Below, piece by piece: positions 27,074 through 36,085 of a stretch of DNA of 64,000 bases; within the stretch, counting starts at the first letter, position 1; each line of letters starts with the position of its first letter. A program made the position numbers and the translations under genes. Where the stretch lies: assembly GCF_014217565.1 (NCBI RefSeq), contig NZ_CP043661.1:2604001-2668000 (forward strand), written 5' to 3'. The notes beneath the pieces were generated by a model that did not search any database, was not told the origin of the DNA, and saw only the letters and a list, made by a program, of their open reading frames with translations. Source of the DNA: Kribbella qitaiheensis. GTDB lineage: Bacteria; Actinomycetota; Actinomycetes; Propionibacteriales; Kribbellaceae.

Positions 27074-28039
27074 TCAGTCTGGAGCGAGCCAAGAATTCAT
27101 CCGCAGCGAGGCCAGTGTTCGCAATGGGGCTCCGGCGAACTCCCCTGGCTCCTGGTGCAGTGCGCGATCCCACACCAGCGCCCGGGCGACCTTGCCGATC
27201 CAGCAGGCGAGTTCGAGCTCGGCGAGCAGCTCGGCCGGATCGCCGAACACCTCCAGATAGGCGTCGCGCGGGCGGCGTACCTGCGGGTCGTCGGGGTCGA
27301 CCTCGAGCCACCGGGCCAGCGAGCCGAGGCCCACGAGCATGCTCGTGAACGGATGCGCGAGCACGCTGTCGCCCCAGTCGTAGAACCTGACCTGCCCTGT
27401 CGGTCCGCCGAGGATGTTGTTCGTATGCAGGTCGTTGTGATCCAGGCTGACCCGATCGGGCAGGTCGGCGCACCGCGCGGCGAACTCGGCTCGCTGCCCG
27501 ACCACCCACGCGTGCTGCTCCTTGGCGACCTCGCTGTCCGATGAAGCGGTGTACCGGCCGGTTGTCTCCAGCGCTTCGTCCAGTCGCTGAGGCATAGCCG
27601 CCGGACGCATGTCGGTGACACCGGTCGCGAGCAGATCCTCCGCATGCGGCTCCAACTCGACCTGCAACTGCCCGTACTGCGGAAGCACGCTGATCATCGC
27701 GTCCGACAACCCGGCCGTTCCACCAAGCCGCTCCCGCAAGGTCGGGCCGCCATCAGGCAGCAGCACCCAGCCGCGTTCGACGTCCACCGCGATCGGGTCC
27801 AGCACCCACTTCGGCGCGACGGACGCGAGCAGCCGGTACAGCGGTACTTCGAACACCGTCTCGGGGCCGGGCGCCTTCAGCCAGACGGTCCCGCTGTCGG
27901 TGTCGGCGCGCAGCACTGTCCCCCACGGCTTGAGCCGAGGCTGGGTCACCTCACCGACCCGCTCGATCCCGGCGGCCATCAGCTCTTCGTCGAGCCAGCT
28001 CACTGCTTGCGCGAGCCACTCTTCGGATGACCAGTTCAC
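27074..28039 (-). CDS. Aminoglycoside phosphotransferase-family kinase
   Basis: The 321-residue product has complete kinase motifs: Lys55 in GTVWLKAPG, the Brenner loop SLDHNDLHTNNIL (catalytic Asp203 with Asn208) and FYDWGDS (Asp221, metal). Such enzymes phosphorylate small hydroxyl-bearing compounds, not always antibiotics. Its GTG start overlaps the P450 stop by four bases (GTGA), so it is translationally coupled to the P450. It is the last gene of the LAL-P450-kinase unit. Confidence 0.88.
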   Translation of the reverse strand: MNWSSEEWLAQAVSWLDEELMAAGIERVGEVTQPRLKPWGTVLRADTDSGTVWLKAPGPETVFEVPLYRLLASVAPKWVLDPIAVDVERGWVLLPDGGPTLRERLGGTAGLSDAMISVLPQYGQLQVELEPHAEDLLATGVTDMRPAAMPQRLDEALETTGRYTASSDSEVAKEQHAWVVGQRAEFAARCADLPDRVSLDHNDLHTNNILGGPTGQVRFYDWGDSVLAHPFTSMLVGLGSLARWLEVDPDDPQVRRPRDAYLEVFGDPAELLAELELACWIGKVARALVWDRALHQEPGEFAGAPLRTLASLRMNSWLAPD

Positions 28040-29217
28040 AGCCTGACCGGAAGTCTGGTGATCGCGTTCATCAACAGGCCTTGGCTGCGGACCGGGTCCT
28101 CCTCGGGCTCGGCCAGGGCCAGGTCGGGGAAGCGCTCGAACAGCATCCCGAGCGCGACCCGCCCTTCCAGCCGGGCGAGTGGCGCACCGAGGCAGTGATG
28201 GATCCCGTGCCCGAAGGCGACATGGGCGTTGTCCGGCCTGGCGATGTCCAGCTCCTCGGGGTTGCCGAGCTTCTGCTGGCTCCGGTTCGCCGCCAGGAGG
28301 GCGAACACGATCACCTCACCTGCCTTGATCGTGACTCCGCCTACCTCGATCGGCGCCTGCGCGACGTACGGGATCGCCGCCTGCAGCGGGCCGTCGTACC
28401 GGAGGAGCTCCTCGATCGCGGCGGGCAGTCGCTCGGGCTCGGCCTGCAGCAACGCGAGCTGGTCCGGGTTCCGAAGCAGGGCGTGAACGCCGTTGCTGAT
28501 CAGGCTGACGGTCGTCTCGTGGCCGGCCGCGAGCAGCAGGTAGACCATCGAGGTCAGCTCGTCGGGCGTCAGCCGGTCGCCGCCGTCGCGGACCGCGATC
28601 AGGTCCGACAGCAGGTCGCCCGACGGCGCGACCCGCTTGTCCTCGATCAGCTCGCGGATGAAATCGACCATCGCCCGCGCGGCCTCGAAGTACACGACGT
28701 CGCTGTGCACCGAGCCGTTCACCACGATCGAGGACCAGCGCCGGAAGTCGTCGCGGCGGATCGCGGGGATGCCGAGCAATTCCGAGATCACGGTGATCGG
28801 CAGCGGATAGCTGTAGCTGTCGACCAGATCCACCTCGCCGCCAGCGGCGGCCAGCTCGTCGAGGAGGCCTGCAGCGATCTCGCGGATCCGCGGCTCGAGC
28901 TGCTCGATCCGGCGTCGCGTGAACGCCGCCGAAACCAGCTTGCGCAATCGGGTGTGATCCGGTGGGTTGGCGCTGAGCATGTGGGTGTCCATCGCCTGGA
29001 CCAGGCTGCCGTCCGCCGTGTCCATGTGCGGCCCGTGAGCGAGCGCCCGGACCACGTCCGGATGGGCGAGCAGTTCACGCGTCTCTGGGTAGCCCGTCAC
29101 CAGCCACACCGGCACCCCGGTGAAGAGCGTCTGGTGATGCAACGGCCCGGCCGCCGCCAGCTCGTCGAACGTCGCGAGCTTCTTGACACCACTGGTCTCG
29201 ATGAACGGCGAAGTCAT
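28036..29217 (-). CDS. Cytochrome P450 (bacterial class I, CYP107-like)
   Basis: The 393-residue product has the oxygen-binding I-helix AGHETT (residues 231-236), the ExxR pair Glu270/Arg273 (EELLRYDG), and the haem-thiolate loop FGHGIHHCLG with Cys342 as axial ligand. Length and absence of an anchor fit soluble actinobacterial P450s that act on natural products or xenobiotics. No ferredoxin lies beside it; the nearest ferredoxin gene is 25 kb away. It follows the LAL regulator stop by ten bases. Confidence 0.92.
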   Translation of the reverse strand: MTSPFIETSGVKKLATFDELAAAGPLHHQTLFTGVPVWLVTGYPETRELLAHPDVVRALAHGPHMDTADGSLVQAMDTHMLSANPPDHTRLRKLVSAAFTRRRIEQLEPRIREIAAGLLDELAAAGGEVDLVDSYSYPLPITVISELLGIPAIRRDDFRRWSSIVVNGSVHSDVVYFEAARAMVDFIRELIEDKRVAPSGDLLSDLIAVRDGGDRLTPDELTSMVYLLLAAGHETTVSLISNGVHALLRNPDQLALLQAEPERLPAAIEELLRYDGPLQAAIPYVAQAPIEVGGVTIKAGEVIVFALLAANRSQQKLGNPEELDIARPDNAHVAFGHGIHHCLGAPLARLEGRVALGMLFERFPDLALAEPEEDPVRSQGLLMNAITRLPVRL

Positions 29218-29227
29218 GCCCGCCAGC

Positions 29228-31939
29228 CTACGTATCGAGCGGGCCGAGATGCTTGGCCAATTCCGTCCGGGAGTGGATGCCGAGCTTCGCGTACACCTTC
29301 CGCAGGTGGTACTCGACGGTCTTCGGGCTGAGGAACAGTCGGGCCGCGGCAGCCCGGATGCTCTGCCCGTCGACCAGCAGCATTGCGATCTGGCGTTCCT
29401 GCGGGGTGAGCTGGTCGGCGGTCGACGGCTCGCGCCGCCGGGCCGTCTCGCCGGTCGCCTTCAGTTCGGCCGCGGCCAGGTCCGCCCAGCCCGGAGCTCC
29501 CAGCCGATCGAAGTCGCTCACCGCCAGCCGCAACTGGGCTCTCGCGTCCACTCGCCGACGAGCCCGCCGCAGCCAACCGCCGTACGCCAGTCTGGTTCTC
29601 GCGGTCTCGAACACGTCGAGCGTCCGCCGATGCCACTCGAGCGCCTCGCCGAACCGCTGCTCGTCATCGTCGACCAGACCGCGGACCCGCGCGGCCCGGC
29701 CAAGGGCCCACGGTTGTCCCTTACCTTCAGCCCGTACTGCGTACTCGCGCGCGGAGGCGGCCGCTTCGTCGACTCGGCCGAGCCGCAGATACACCTCGAC
29801 CAACTCGGGCGCGGGCGACAGATCCGGATCCAGCAACCCGAGCGAGTTGAGCACCTCCACCAACCGCTCGTACTGCGGGAGCGCGCCGGCCGGATTCCCC
29901 TGTCCCAGCTCGAGATCCCCCAACGCGAACAACGCCCACGCCCGCCCGATGTGGATCTGCCGTTCGGTACAGATCTCGATCGCCTCGGCCGCCAGCGCCC
30001 GGCACTCCTCGGCGCGACCTCGATGCGCCGACAACCACGCCTGCCCAGCCAGGCAGATCGCCAGCTCGGTGGTCTGCCCGGTCTCGCGGGACAACCGGAT
30101 CCCCTCGTCGTACGCCGCGGCCGCGTCCGCCCAGCGATCGGTCGTCGCGTCGTCCCGGGCGAGGTGCATCAGCAACGCCGGAAGTGTGCCGACAGCGACC
30201 TGCTCCCGCTTCTCGCGCATCGCTTCCTCCAGCAGGGCGCGACCCGTCCCGGCCTCGCGGAGGAAGAGTGGTGCGAGTGTCATCCAGATCTGCCGGCGCC
30301 GATCGCGATCCAGTTCGGCGGACGGCTCCAGGTCGATGGCCTCCCGGATCTGCTCGGTCCCTGCTCGACCGGCCAGGATCTTGGCGCTCCCGCTGGCGAG
30401 CAGGCCGAGGATCTTCACCGCGGGCCGATCAGCCTTCGCGAGCAGCCGATCAATCCCCTCGGCTGCTTGCAAGGCGCCGGCCGCATCGCCCAATCGGAAG
30501 CAGGCATTGACCACATCACTCAGCAGGCCGATGGCGGTCTCCACCTCCGTGGTCTCGGCCGCTGCGGCGAGGAGGATGTCGCGAGCGCGGGCGGGCGATC
30601 CGCACTTCACCGCGATGTCGGCGCGCAACTCGTTCGCCCAGCTTCTGGTCCCCATTGGCGGTTCGTAGGTCAGTGCCTCGCCGAGTAGACCGTCCGCGCG
30701 GTCCGGCAGGCCCGCGAACCAGGCTGCCTGGCCTGCCTCGACGAGTCTCACTGCGCGTTCCTGGTCGTGTTCTGTCAGTCGGGCCGCTCGCTCGAAGGCA
30801 GTCGCCGCGACCGCATGCGCTCCTCGCCCGGCTGCATGATCGCCCGCGAGGTGGAGTGCCGCGGCGACCTCGTCGTTCTCGCCGAGGACGGTCTCCGAGA
30901 GATGCCACGCGCGGCGATCGACCTCGTTCCGCCCCAACGCCGCCGCGACCGCCCGATGCACCGTACGGCGCTCCGCCGGTTCCGCACTCGCGTAGATCGC
31001 CGACCGGACCAGGGGATGGCGGAACTCGACGCGCCCGTCTCCGATCACCACCAGCGTGGCTTGCTCCGCTTCACCCAACGCGGCCACGTCCACACCCAAC
31101 TCGCTACAGGCGCGAGCGACCACCCCCAGATCACCGTCATCCACCGCGGCTACGAGCAACGCCGTACGGGCGTCGGTACTGAGCCGTGAAGCCCTTGCAG
31201 CAAAGGCGTCTGCCAGCAGCGCGGGGACCGGGACAGGTACCCCCGGCGGTAGGCGCTGGAGCTGTTCGGGATCGTTCACCAGCTCCAGCAACGCCAGCGG
31301 GTTGCCGGCAACGCGGCGATGCAGCTGAGCGACCAGATCGACCGGCAAGCCGCCGTTGGTGGCGACGATCTGCTGGGCGGCCGGGAGGTCGATGCCGGTG
31401 AGTTCCAGCCTTGGCAGGTCGGCCTCGGCCAGCGGATGAGCTTCGCCGGCGCGGGCGGCGATCAGGAGGACGATCGGGTCGGCGAGCAACCGGCGGGCGG
31501 CGAACAGGAGCGCCTCTGCCGACGGGCGGTCGAGCCACTGCGCGTCGTCGACGAGGATCGCGACCGGCGCCGATTCGGCGTACCGGCAGATCAGACTCAA
31601 GGTGGCCGCCCCCACCGCGAACCGGTCGGCGGCCGCGCCGGAGCTGAGCGCCAGTGCGGCGGCCAGCGCTTCGCGTTGTGGGGCGGGGATCCGATCGAGC
31701 TCGCCGATCGCCGGCCGGAGCAACTGGAGCAGGCCGCCGAACGGGATCTCGCGTTCCGCCTCGGTGCCGCGGGCCCGGAGCACGCGCAGCCCGGCGGCGA
31801 GTGTCGCCGCCTCGGCCACGAGCGCCGACTTCCCGATCCCCGGTTCCCCGGTGATCAGCAGCACTCCACTCGTGCCGACCCGTGCCCCCGCGACCAAACC
31901 CTCGATCACCCGCCGCTCGGTCTCCCGCCCGATCAGCAT
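29228..31939 (-). CDS. LAL-type LuxR-family transcriptional regulator (AAA ATPase)
   Basis: The 903-residue product has Walker A GEPGIGKS (residues 31-38), Walker B VAILVDDAQWLD at about 130-140, a long TPR-like helical middle, and a C-terminal LuxR HTH (LTPQERQIAMLLVDGQSI, then LFLSPKTVEYHLRKVYAKLG). This is the MalT/LAL architecture, in which a ligand and ATP govern DNA binding. It heads the strand shared with the P450 and kinase genes, so it may control them. It is divergent from the methyltransferase gene at 32085. Confidence 0.92.
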   Translation of the reverse strand: MLIGRETERRVIEGLVAGARVGTSGVLLITGEPGIGKSALVAEAATLAAGLRVLRARGTEAEREIPFGGLLQLLRPAIGELDRIPAPQREALAAALALSSGAAADRFAVGAATLSLICRYAESAPVAILVDDAQWLDRPSAEALLFAARRLLADPIVLLIAARAGEAHPLAEADLPRLELTGIDLPAAQQIVATNGGLPVDLVAQLHRRVAGNPLALLELVNDPEQLQRLPPGVPVPVPALLADAFAARASRLSTDARTALLVAAVDDGDLGVVARACSELGVDVAALGEAEQATLVVIGDGRVEFRHPLVRSAIYASAEPAERRTVHRAVAAALGRNEVDRRAWHLSETVLGENDEVAAALHLAGDHAAGRGAHAVAATAFERAARLTEHDQERAVRLVEAGQAAWFAGLPDRADGLLGEALTYEPPMGTRSWANELRADIAVKCGSPARARDILLAAAAETTEVETAIGLLSDVVNACFRLGDAAGALQAAEGIDRLLAKADRPAVKILGLLASGSAKILAGRAGTEQIREAIDLEPSAELDRDRRRQIWMTLAPLFLREAGTGRALLEEAMREKREQVAVGTLPALLMHLARDDATTDRWADAAAAYDEGIRLSRETGQTTELAICLAGQAWLSAHRGRAEECRALAAEAIEICTERQIHIGRAWALFALGDLELGQGNPAGALPQYERLVEVLNSLGLLDPDLSPAPELVEVYLRLGRVDEAAASAREYAVRAEGKGQPWALGRAARVRGLVDDDEQRFGEALEWHRRTLDVFETARTRLAYGGWLRRARRRVDARAQLRLAVSDFDRLGAPGWADLAAAELKATGETARRREPSTADQLTPQERQIAMLLVDGQSIRAAAARLFLSPKTVEYHLRKVYAKLGIHSRTELAKHLGPLDT

Positions 31940-32084
31940 GCCCCGCAGTCTGCATCGCCACCCCGCTCCGGCACCAGCCCTTAACCGCGCGTCGAGGTGG
32001 GCGGACCAGGTGGGGCACCTGATGCGACCGGGCGGCTGCCGCTCCTACGGTCGGGCGCACAGATACCCAGGGAGGGGAATCAGA

Positions 32085-33146
32085 ATGACTACGGTCGAAC
32101 AACAGATCGACGGCGACAAACTGATGGCGTTCGTGTTCCGGGCGGTCGACGAGGTGGGGGCGACGCTGAACGCGGGGCTGGTGGTGATGGGCGACAAGCT
32201 CGGCTACTACCGCGCACTTGCCGGCGCCGGTCCGGTGTCACCGGCGGAACTCGCCGAGCGGACCCAGACCAGCGAGCACTACGCCCGCGAGTGGCTGAAC
32301 GCGCAGGCCGCCGGCGGGTTCGTCGAGTACGAGGACGGCCGGTACGTACTGCCGGCCGAGCACGCGATCGCGCTCGCCGACGAGAACAGCCCGGCATTCC
32401 TGCCCGGCTTCTTCCAGATCGCGCTCGGCACCGTCCACAACACCACCCAGACGATCGAGGCCGCCCGCAGCGGCGCCGGGATCGGCTGGCACGAGCAGGA
32501 TTCCGATGTCCACGACGGCTGTGAGCGATTCTTCCGGCCCGGCTACAACGCGAACCTGCTGGCCGGCTGGCTGCCGGCGCTGGAGGACGTGGTCGGCAAG
32601 CTCGAACGCGGTGCCCGGGTGGCCGACATCGGCTGCGGCCACGGCGCCTCGACGATCCTGATGGCGAAGGCGTTCCCGAACTCGACGTTCTCCGGGTCCG
32701 ACTACCACCCGGGATCGATCGAGATCGCGAAGCAGCGGGCGGCAGAGGCAGGGGTCGACATCTCGTTCGAGGTCGCGCCCGCCACGGCGTACAGCGGAAC
32801 GGGCTACGACCTGGTGACGACGTTCGACGCGCTGCACGACATGGGTGACCCGGTCGGCGCCGCGCGCCGGGTCCGCGAATCGCTCGCCGACGACGGTACG
32901 TGGATGGTCGTCGAGCCGATGGCCTGCGACCGGGTCGAGGACAACCTGAACCCGGTCGGACGCGCGTACTACGGCTTCTCCACACTGCTCTGTACGCCGG
33001 GATCGCTGTCGCAGGATGTCGGGCTGGCGCTCGGTACCCAGGCCGGTCCGGCCCGGATCCGCGACGTCACGACCGCGGCCGGATTCACCCGGTTCCGGAC
33101 CGCGGCCGAGACCCCGTTCAACCTGGTCTACGAGGTTCGTCCCTGA
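32085..33146 (+). CDS. SAM-dependent methyltransferase with N-terminal winged helix
   Basis: The 353-residue product starts at ATG 32085, behind GGGAGGGG. Residues 1-100 form a winged-helix dimerisation-like domain (SPAELAERTQTSEHYAREWL). The class I methyltransferase core follows: VADIGCGHGASTILMAKAFP (SAM motif I), FSGSDYHPGSIEIAKQRA, and FDALHDMGDPVGAARRVRE. It resembles mycobacterial Rv2258c-type methyltransferases of unknown substrate. It ends 24 bases before the hydrolase-glycosyltransferase fusion and probably shares its transcript. Confidence 0.87.
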   Translation: MTTVEQQIDGDKLMAFVFRAVDEVGATLNAGLVVMGDKLGYYRALAGAGPVSPAELAERTQTSEHYAREWLNAQAAGGFVEYEDGRYVLPAEHAIALADENSPAFLPGFFQIALGTVHNTTQTIEAARSGAGIGWHEQDSDVHDGCERFFRPGYNANLLAGWLPALEDVVGKLERGARVADIGCGHGASTILMAKAFPNSTFSGSDYHPGSIEIAKQRAAEAGVDISFEVAPATAYSGTGYDLVTTFDALHDMGDPVGAARRVRESLADDGTWMVVEPMACDRVEDNLNPVGRAYYGFSTLLCTPGSLSQDVGLALGTQAGPARIRDVTTAAGFTRFRTAAETPFNLVYEVRP

Positions 33147-33170
33147 GACAGTGCAGGCGAGGGGGTCTGG

Positions 33171-35300
33171 ATGACATCGAAACCGCAACGTCCCGCGCAC
33201 CCGGCCGACCAGGAGGGGACGGTCGAGCGCGACGGGGTGACGATCGCCTACAGCGTCTACGACTCCGCCGCGACCAGGGGGAACGGCGGAGTGACGGTGG
33301 TGCTGTTGCCGACCTGGTCGATCGTGCCTTCGCGAGTCTGGAAGGCGCAGGTGCCGTATCTGGCCAAGCATTTCCGGGTCGTCACCTTCGACGGACGCGG
33401 GTCGGGCCGGTCAAGTGCGCCGGCCGGTCCCTCGGCGTACGCGGATCGTGAGTTCGTCGCGGACACCCTCGCCGTACTGGCGGCCACGGGCACCGGAACC
33501 TGTGTTCTGGTGTCGCTGTCCCGTGGCGTGCCGTGGGCCTTGCAGGTCGCCCATGAGCTACCCGATCAGGTGCTCGGTGTCACCTGCATCGGGTCGGCCG
33601 CCGGACTCGCGCCGGCCCAGGAAGAGCGCATCCGCTGGTCGTGGAACGAGCGGCACGACACGACCGAGGGCTGGGCGAAGTACAACCGGCACCACTGGAC
33701 CGAAGGTGGGTACGACGACTTCCTGCGCTTCTTCTTCGCGCAGATGTTCTCCGAACCACACTCCACCAAGCAGCTCGAGGACGGTGTCGGCTGGGGTCAC
33801 GGGATCAGTCCGGAGCGGCTGGTCGACACCGAACTCGCCCGTCAGGATCGCATCCCCGGCGTACAGGAACTGGCCTGTCCGGTTCTGGTCGTGCACGGCT
33901 CCGACGACCACATCCGTCCTTTCTCCGAGGGCGTCGCGCTGGCCGAGCTGACCGGCGGTTCGCTGATCACCGTGTCCGGTGGCGGACATGCACCGAACGC
34001 GCGCGACCCGGTGATGGTGAACCGGCTGCTCAAGGACTTCGTGGACCGCGTCGCACCTGTGCAACCGGTACGGCGTACGTGGGTCCGCGCGCTGAATCGG
34101 CCGAAACGAGTGCTTTATCTGTCATCACCGATCGGGCTCGGGCATGCCCGCCGGGATCTGGCGATCGCGCGCGAACTCAAGCTGCAGAACCCCGGGTTGG
34201 AGATCGACTGGCTCGCGCAGCACCCCGTCACGCGGGTGCTGGCGGATGCGGGCGAGACGGTGCACCCGGCTTCGGCGTACCTGCTGAACGAGTCGAGCCA
34301 CATCGAGTTCGAGTGCGACGAGCATGACCTGCACGCGTTCCAGGCGATCCGGCGGATGGACGAGATCCTGGTCGCGAACTTCCTCACCTTCGCCGACGTG
34401 ATCGACGACCAGTACTACGACCTGGTGGTCGGCGACGAGGCCTGGGACGTCGACTACTTCCTGCACGAGAACCCTGAGCTGAAGCGATTCGCCTATGCGT
34501 GGCTGACCGACTTCGTCGGCTGGCTGCCGATGCCGGACGGCGGTGCTTCGGAGGCCGCGCTGACCGCCGACTACAACGCGGAGATGATCGAGCAGCGGGC
34601 GCGGTTCCGCCGATTGCGCGATCGCTCGCTGTTCATCGGCGATCCGGACGACATCGTCGACGCGAACTTCGGGCCGGGGCTGCCGTCGATCCGTTCGTGG
34701 ACCGAGGAGAACTTCGACTTCACCGGCTACATCACCGGTTTTGACCCTTCGGAGACCGCCGACCGGTCGCTGTTGCGCGCCCGCCTCGGCTATCCGCTCG
34801 ACGCCAAGCTCTGCCTGGTCACCGTCGGCGGGTCAGGCGTCGGGACTTCCCTGCTGCACAGGGTTCTCGAGGCCATCCCGATGGCCCGGCGCGCTGTTCC
34901 AGGCCTGGAGTTCGTCATCGTCACCGGGCCGAGGATCGACCCGTCCACGCTGTCTTCCGTTCCAGGCGCGACCATCCACGGCTACCTTCCGGATCTCCAC
35001 CACCACCTGGCCGCGGCCGACGTCGCCATCACCCAGGGCGGCCTCACCACCTGCATGGAACTCACGGCAGCCCGAGTTCCCTTCATCTATGTCCCCCTCC
35101 AACATCACTTCGAGCAAACCTTCCACGTCACCGCCCGGCTGAACCGCCACAACGCCGGTCACCTGCTGCCCTATCCTTCCTGCACCCCGACTGCTCTCTC
35201 GGACACTCTCGCCAAGCTCCTGACCGAACCGGTGAGCTACCTCGCTCTCCCCACCACCGCTACGACGACGGCGGCCACGCTTCTCTCCGAGCTGCTCTGA
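33171..35300 (+). CDS. Alpha/beta hydrolase - glycosyltransferase (GT-B) fusion protein
   Basis: The 709-residue product joins two enzymes. Residues about 20-295 are an alpha/beta hydrolase with oxyanion-side strand VVLLPTWS, nucleophile elbow VSLSRG (Ser117; the first glycine of the usual GxSxG is Ser115), an acid in HGSDDH (Asp245/246) and His273 in GGGHAPN. From about residue 312 a GT-B glycosyltransferase begins (VLYLSSPIGLGHARRDLAIA) and ends in a UDPGT-like donor site, ADVAITQGGLTTCMELTAA, near residue 620. One frame runs through both with no internal stop. The substrate is unknown; a role in making or trimming a glycosylated lipid or metabolite is inference. Confidence 0.83.
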   Translation: MTSKPQRPAHPADQEGTVERDGVTIAYSVYDSAATRGNGGVTVVLLPTWSIVPSRVWKAQVPYLAKHFRVVTFDGRGSGRSSAPAGPSAYADREFVADTLAVLAATGTGTCVLVSLSRGVPWALQVAHELPDQVLGVTCIGSAAGLAPAQEERIRWSWNERHDTTEGWAKYNRHHWTEGGYDDFLRFFFAQMFSEPHSTKQLEDGVGWGHGISPERLVDTELARQDRIPGVQELACPVLVVHGSDDHIRPFSEGVALAELTGGSLITVSGGGHAPNARDPVMVNRLLKDFVDRVAPVQPVRRTWVRALNRPKRVLYLSSPIGLGHARRDLAIARELKLQNPGLEIDWLAQHPVTRVLADAGETVHPASAYLLNESSHIEFECDEHDLHAFQAIRRMDEILVANFLTFADVIDDQYYDLVVGDEAWDVDYFLHENPELKRFAYAWLTDFVGWLPMPDGGASEAALTADYNAEMIEQRARFRRLRDRSLFIGDPDDIVDANFGPGLPSIRSWTEENFDFTGYITGFDPSETADRSLLRARLGYPLDAKLCLVTVGGSGVGTSLLHRVLEAIPMARRAVPGLEFVIVTGPRIDPSTLSSVPGATIHGYLPDLHHHLAAADVAITQGGLTTCMELTAARVPFIYVPLQHHFEQTFHVTARLNRHNAGHLLPYPSCTPTALSDTLAKLLTEPVSYLALPTTATTTAATLLSELL

Positions 35301-35303
35301 GGG

Positions 35304-35336
35304 TTGACACAACACTTCACCAAATGGTGAAATGTT
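35304..35336 (+). promoter_or_regulatory. Promoter and ArsR-type operator
   Basis: TTGACA at 35304-35309 is followed by a dyad, core TTCACCA-AA-TGGTGAA, extending to 12-base arms (35311-35322 and 35325-35336) with one mismatch. It covers the -10 region (TGAAAT, 18-base spacer) and sits directly on the start of the ArsR gene, which suggests autorepression. Confidence 0.65.
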
Positions 35337-35340
35337 CTCC

Positions 35341-35658
35341 GTGTTGGCTACTACGTTCGCGGCGCTCGGGGACGGCACCCGACTGGCTGTGGTGACCCGG
35401 TTGAGTCGCGGGGAAGCGACGATGGGCGAGCTCGCGGCGCCACATCAGGTAAGCCTGCCGGCGATGACGAAGCACGTCGGAGTGCTGGTGGACGCCGGAT
35501 TGGTGAGCCGCCGGAAGGTCGGGCGAACGGTGGTCTGCACCTTGCGGCCAGAGGCGTTCAGCGAGCTGCAGACCTGGCTCGGCGACCTGACGGAGTACTG
35601 GAACACGACCATCGACCGACTGGAAGACCTGTTGCGAGGGAGTGACGATGAGCACTGA
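35341..35658 (+). CDS. ArsR/SmtB-family winged-helix regulator
   Basis: The product has 105 residues from GTG 35341; an ATG at 35332 would add three. FAALGDGTRLAVVTRL and the recognition helix region APHQVSLPAMTKHVGVLVDA identify the family. There are no metal-binding cysteines, so it probably senses something other than a metal. The promoter geometry puts transcription initiation at or near 35341, pointing to a leaderless start. It overlaps the SRPBCC gene by 11 bases, a common ArsR-SRPBCC pairing. Confidence 0.85.
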   Translation: MLATTFAALGDGTRLAVVTRLSRGEATMGELAAPHQVSLPAMTKHVGVLVDAGLVSRRKVGRTVVCTLRPEAFSELQTWLGDLTEYWNTTIDRLEDLLRGSDDEH

Positions 35659-36085
35659 CGTCCGGATCGAAAGGGTGCTGCCGGCAACGATCAGTCGCGT
35701 GTACGACGCCTGGTCGCGACCGGAACTGCTGACCCAGTGGTACTGCCCGAATCCCGCGCACGACCTCAAGGTGGAGGCGGACGTGCGCGTCGGCGGCGGG
35801 TATGTCGTGACGATGGGCCCGCATGTTGTCCGTGGCAACTATTTGGAGGTGGAGCCGCCGCGCCTGCTCGCCTTCACCTGGAAGTGGGACGGCAGCGAGG
35901 ACGAGATCTCAGAGGTCCGCGTCGAGCTGTCCGAGGTCGACGGCGGTACCCACCTACTGCTCAGCCACACCGCGCTGAGCAACGCCGAAGACGCGGCCGG
36001 TCACCTGCAGGGCTGGGAGCTCCAACTGACCCGCCTGACCGATCTCATCTCTCAGCAGCCCGCCCCCGCAACCGATCCAGCGTGA
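35648..36085 (+). CDS. SRPBCC/AHSA1-domain protein
   Basis: The 145-residue product belongs to the Aha1/START-like family: RIERVLPATISRVYDAWSRP at the N-terminus, then LLTQWYCPN, GNYLEVEPPRLLAFTWKWDG and a C-terminal helix beginning GHLQGWELQLTRLTDL. Such proteins have a hydrophobic cavity; functions in this subgroup are mostly unknown. It is coupled to the ArsR gene (GAGGGAG site inside the overlap region). Its 3' end overlaps the convergent permease gene by 41 bases. Confidence 0.85.
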   Translation: MSTDVRIERVLPATISRVYDAWSRPELLTQWYCPNPAHDLKVEADVRVGGGYVVTMGPHVVRGNYLEVEPPRLLAFTWKWDGSEDEISEVRVELSEVDGGTHLLLSHTALSNAEDAAGHLQGWELQLTRLTDLISQQPAPATDPA

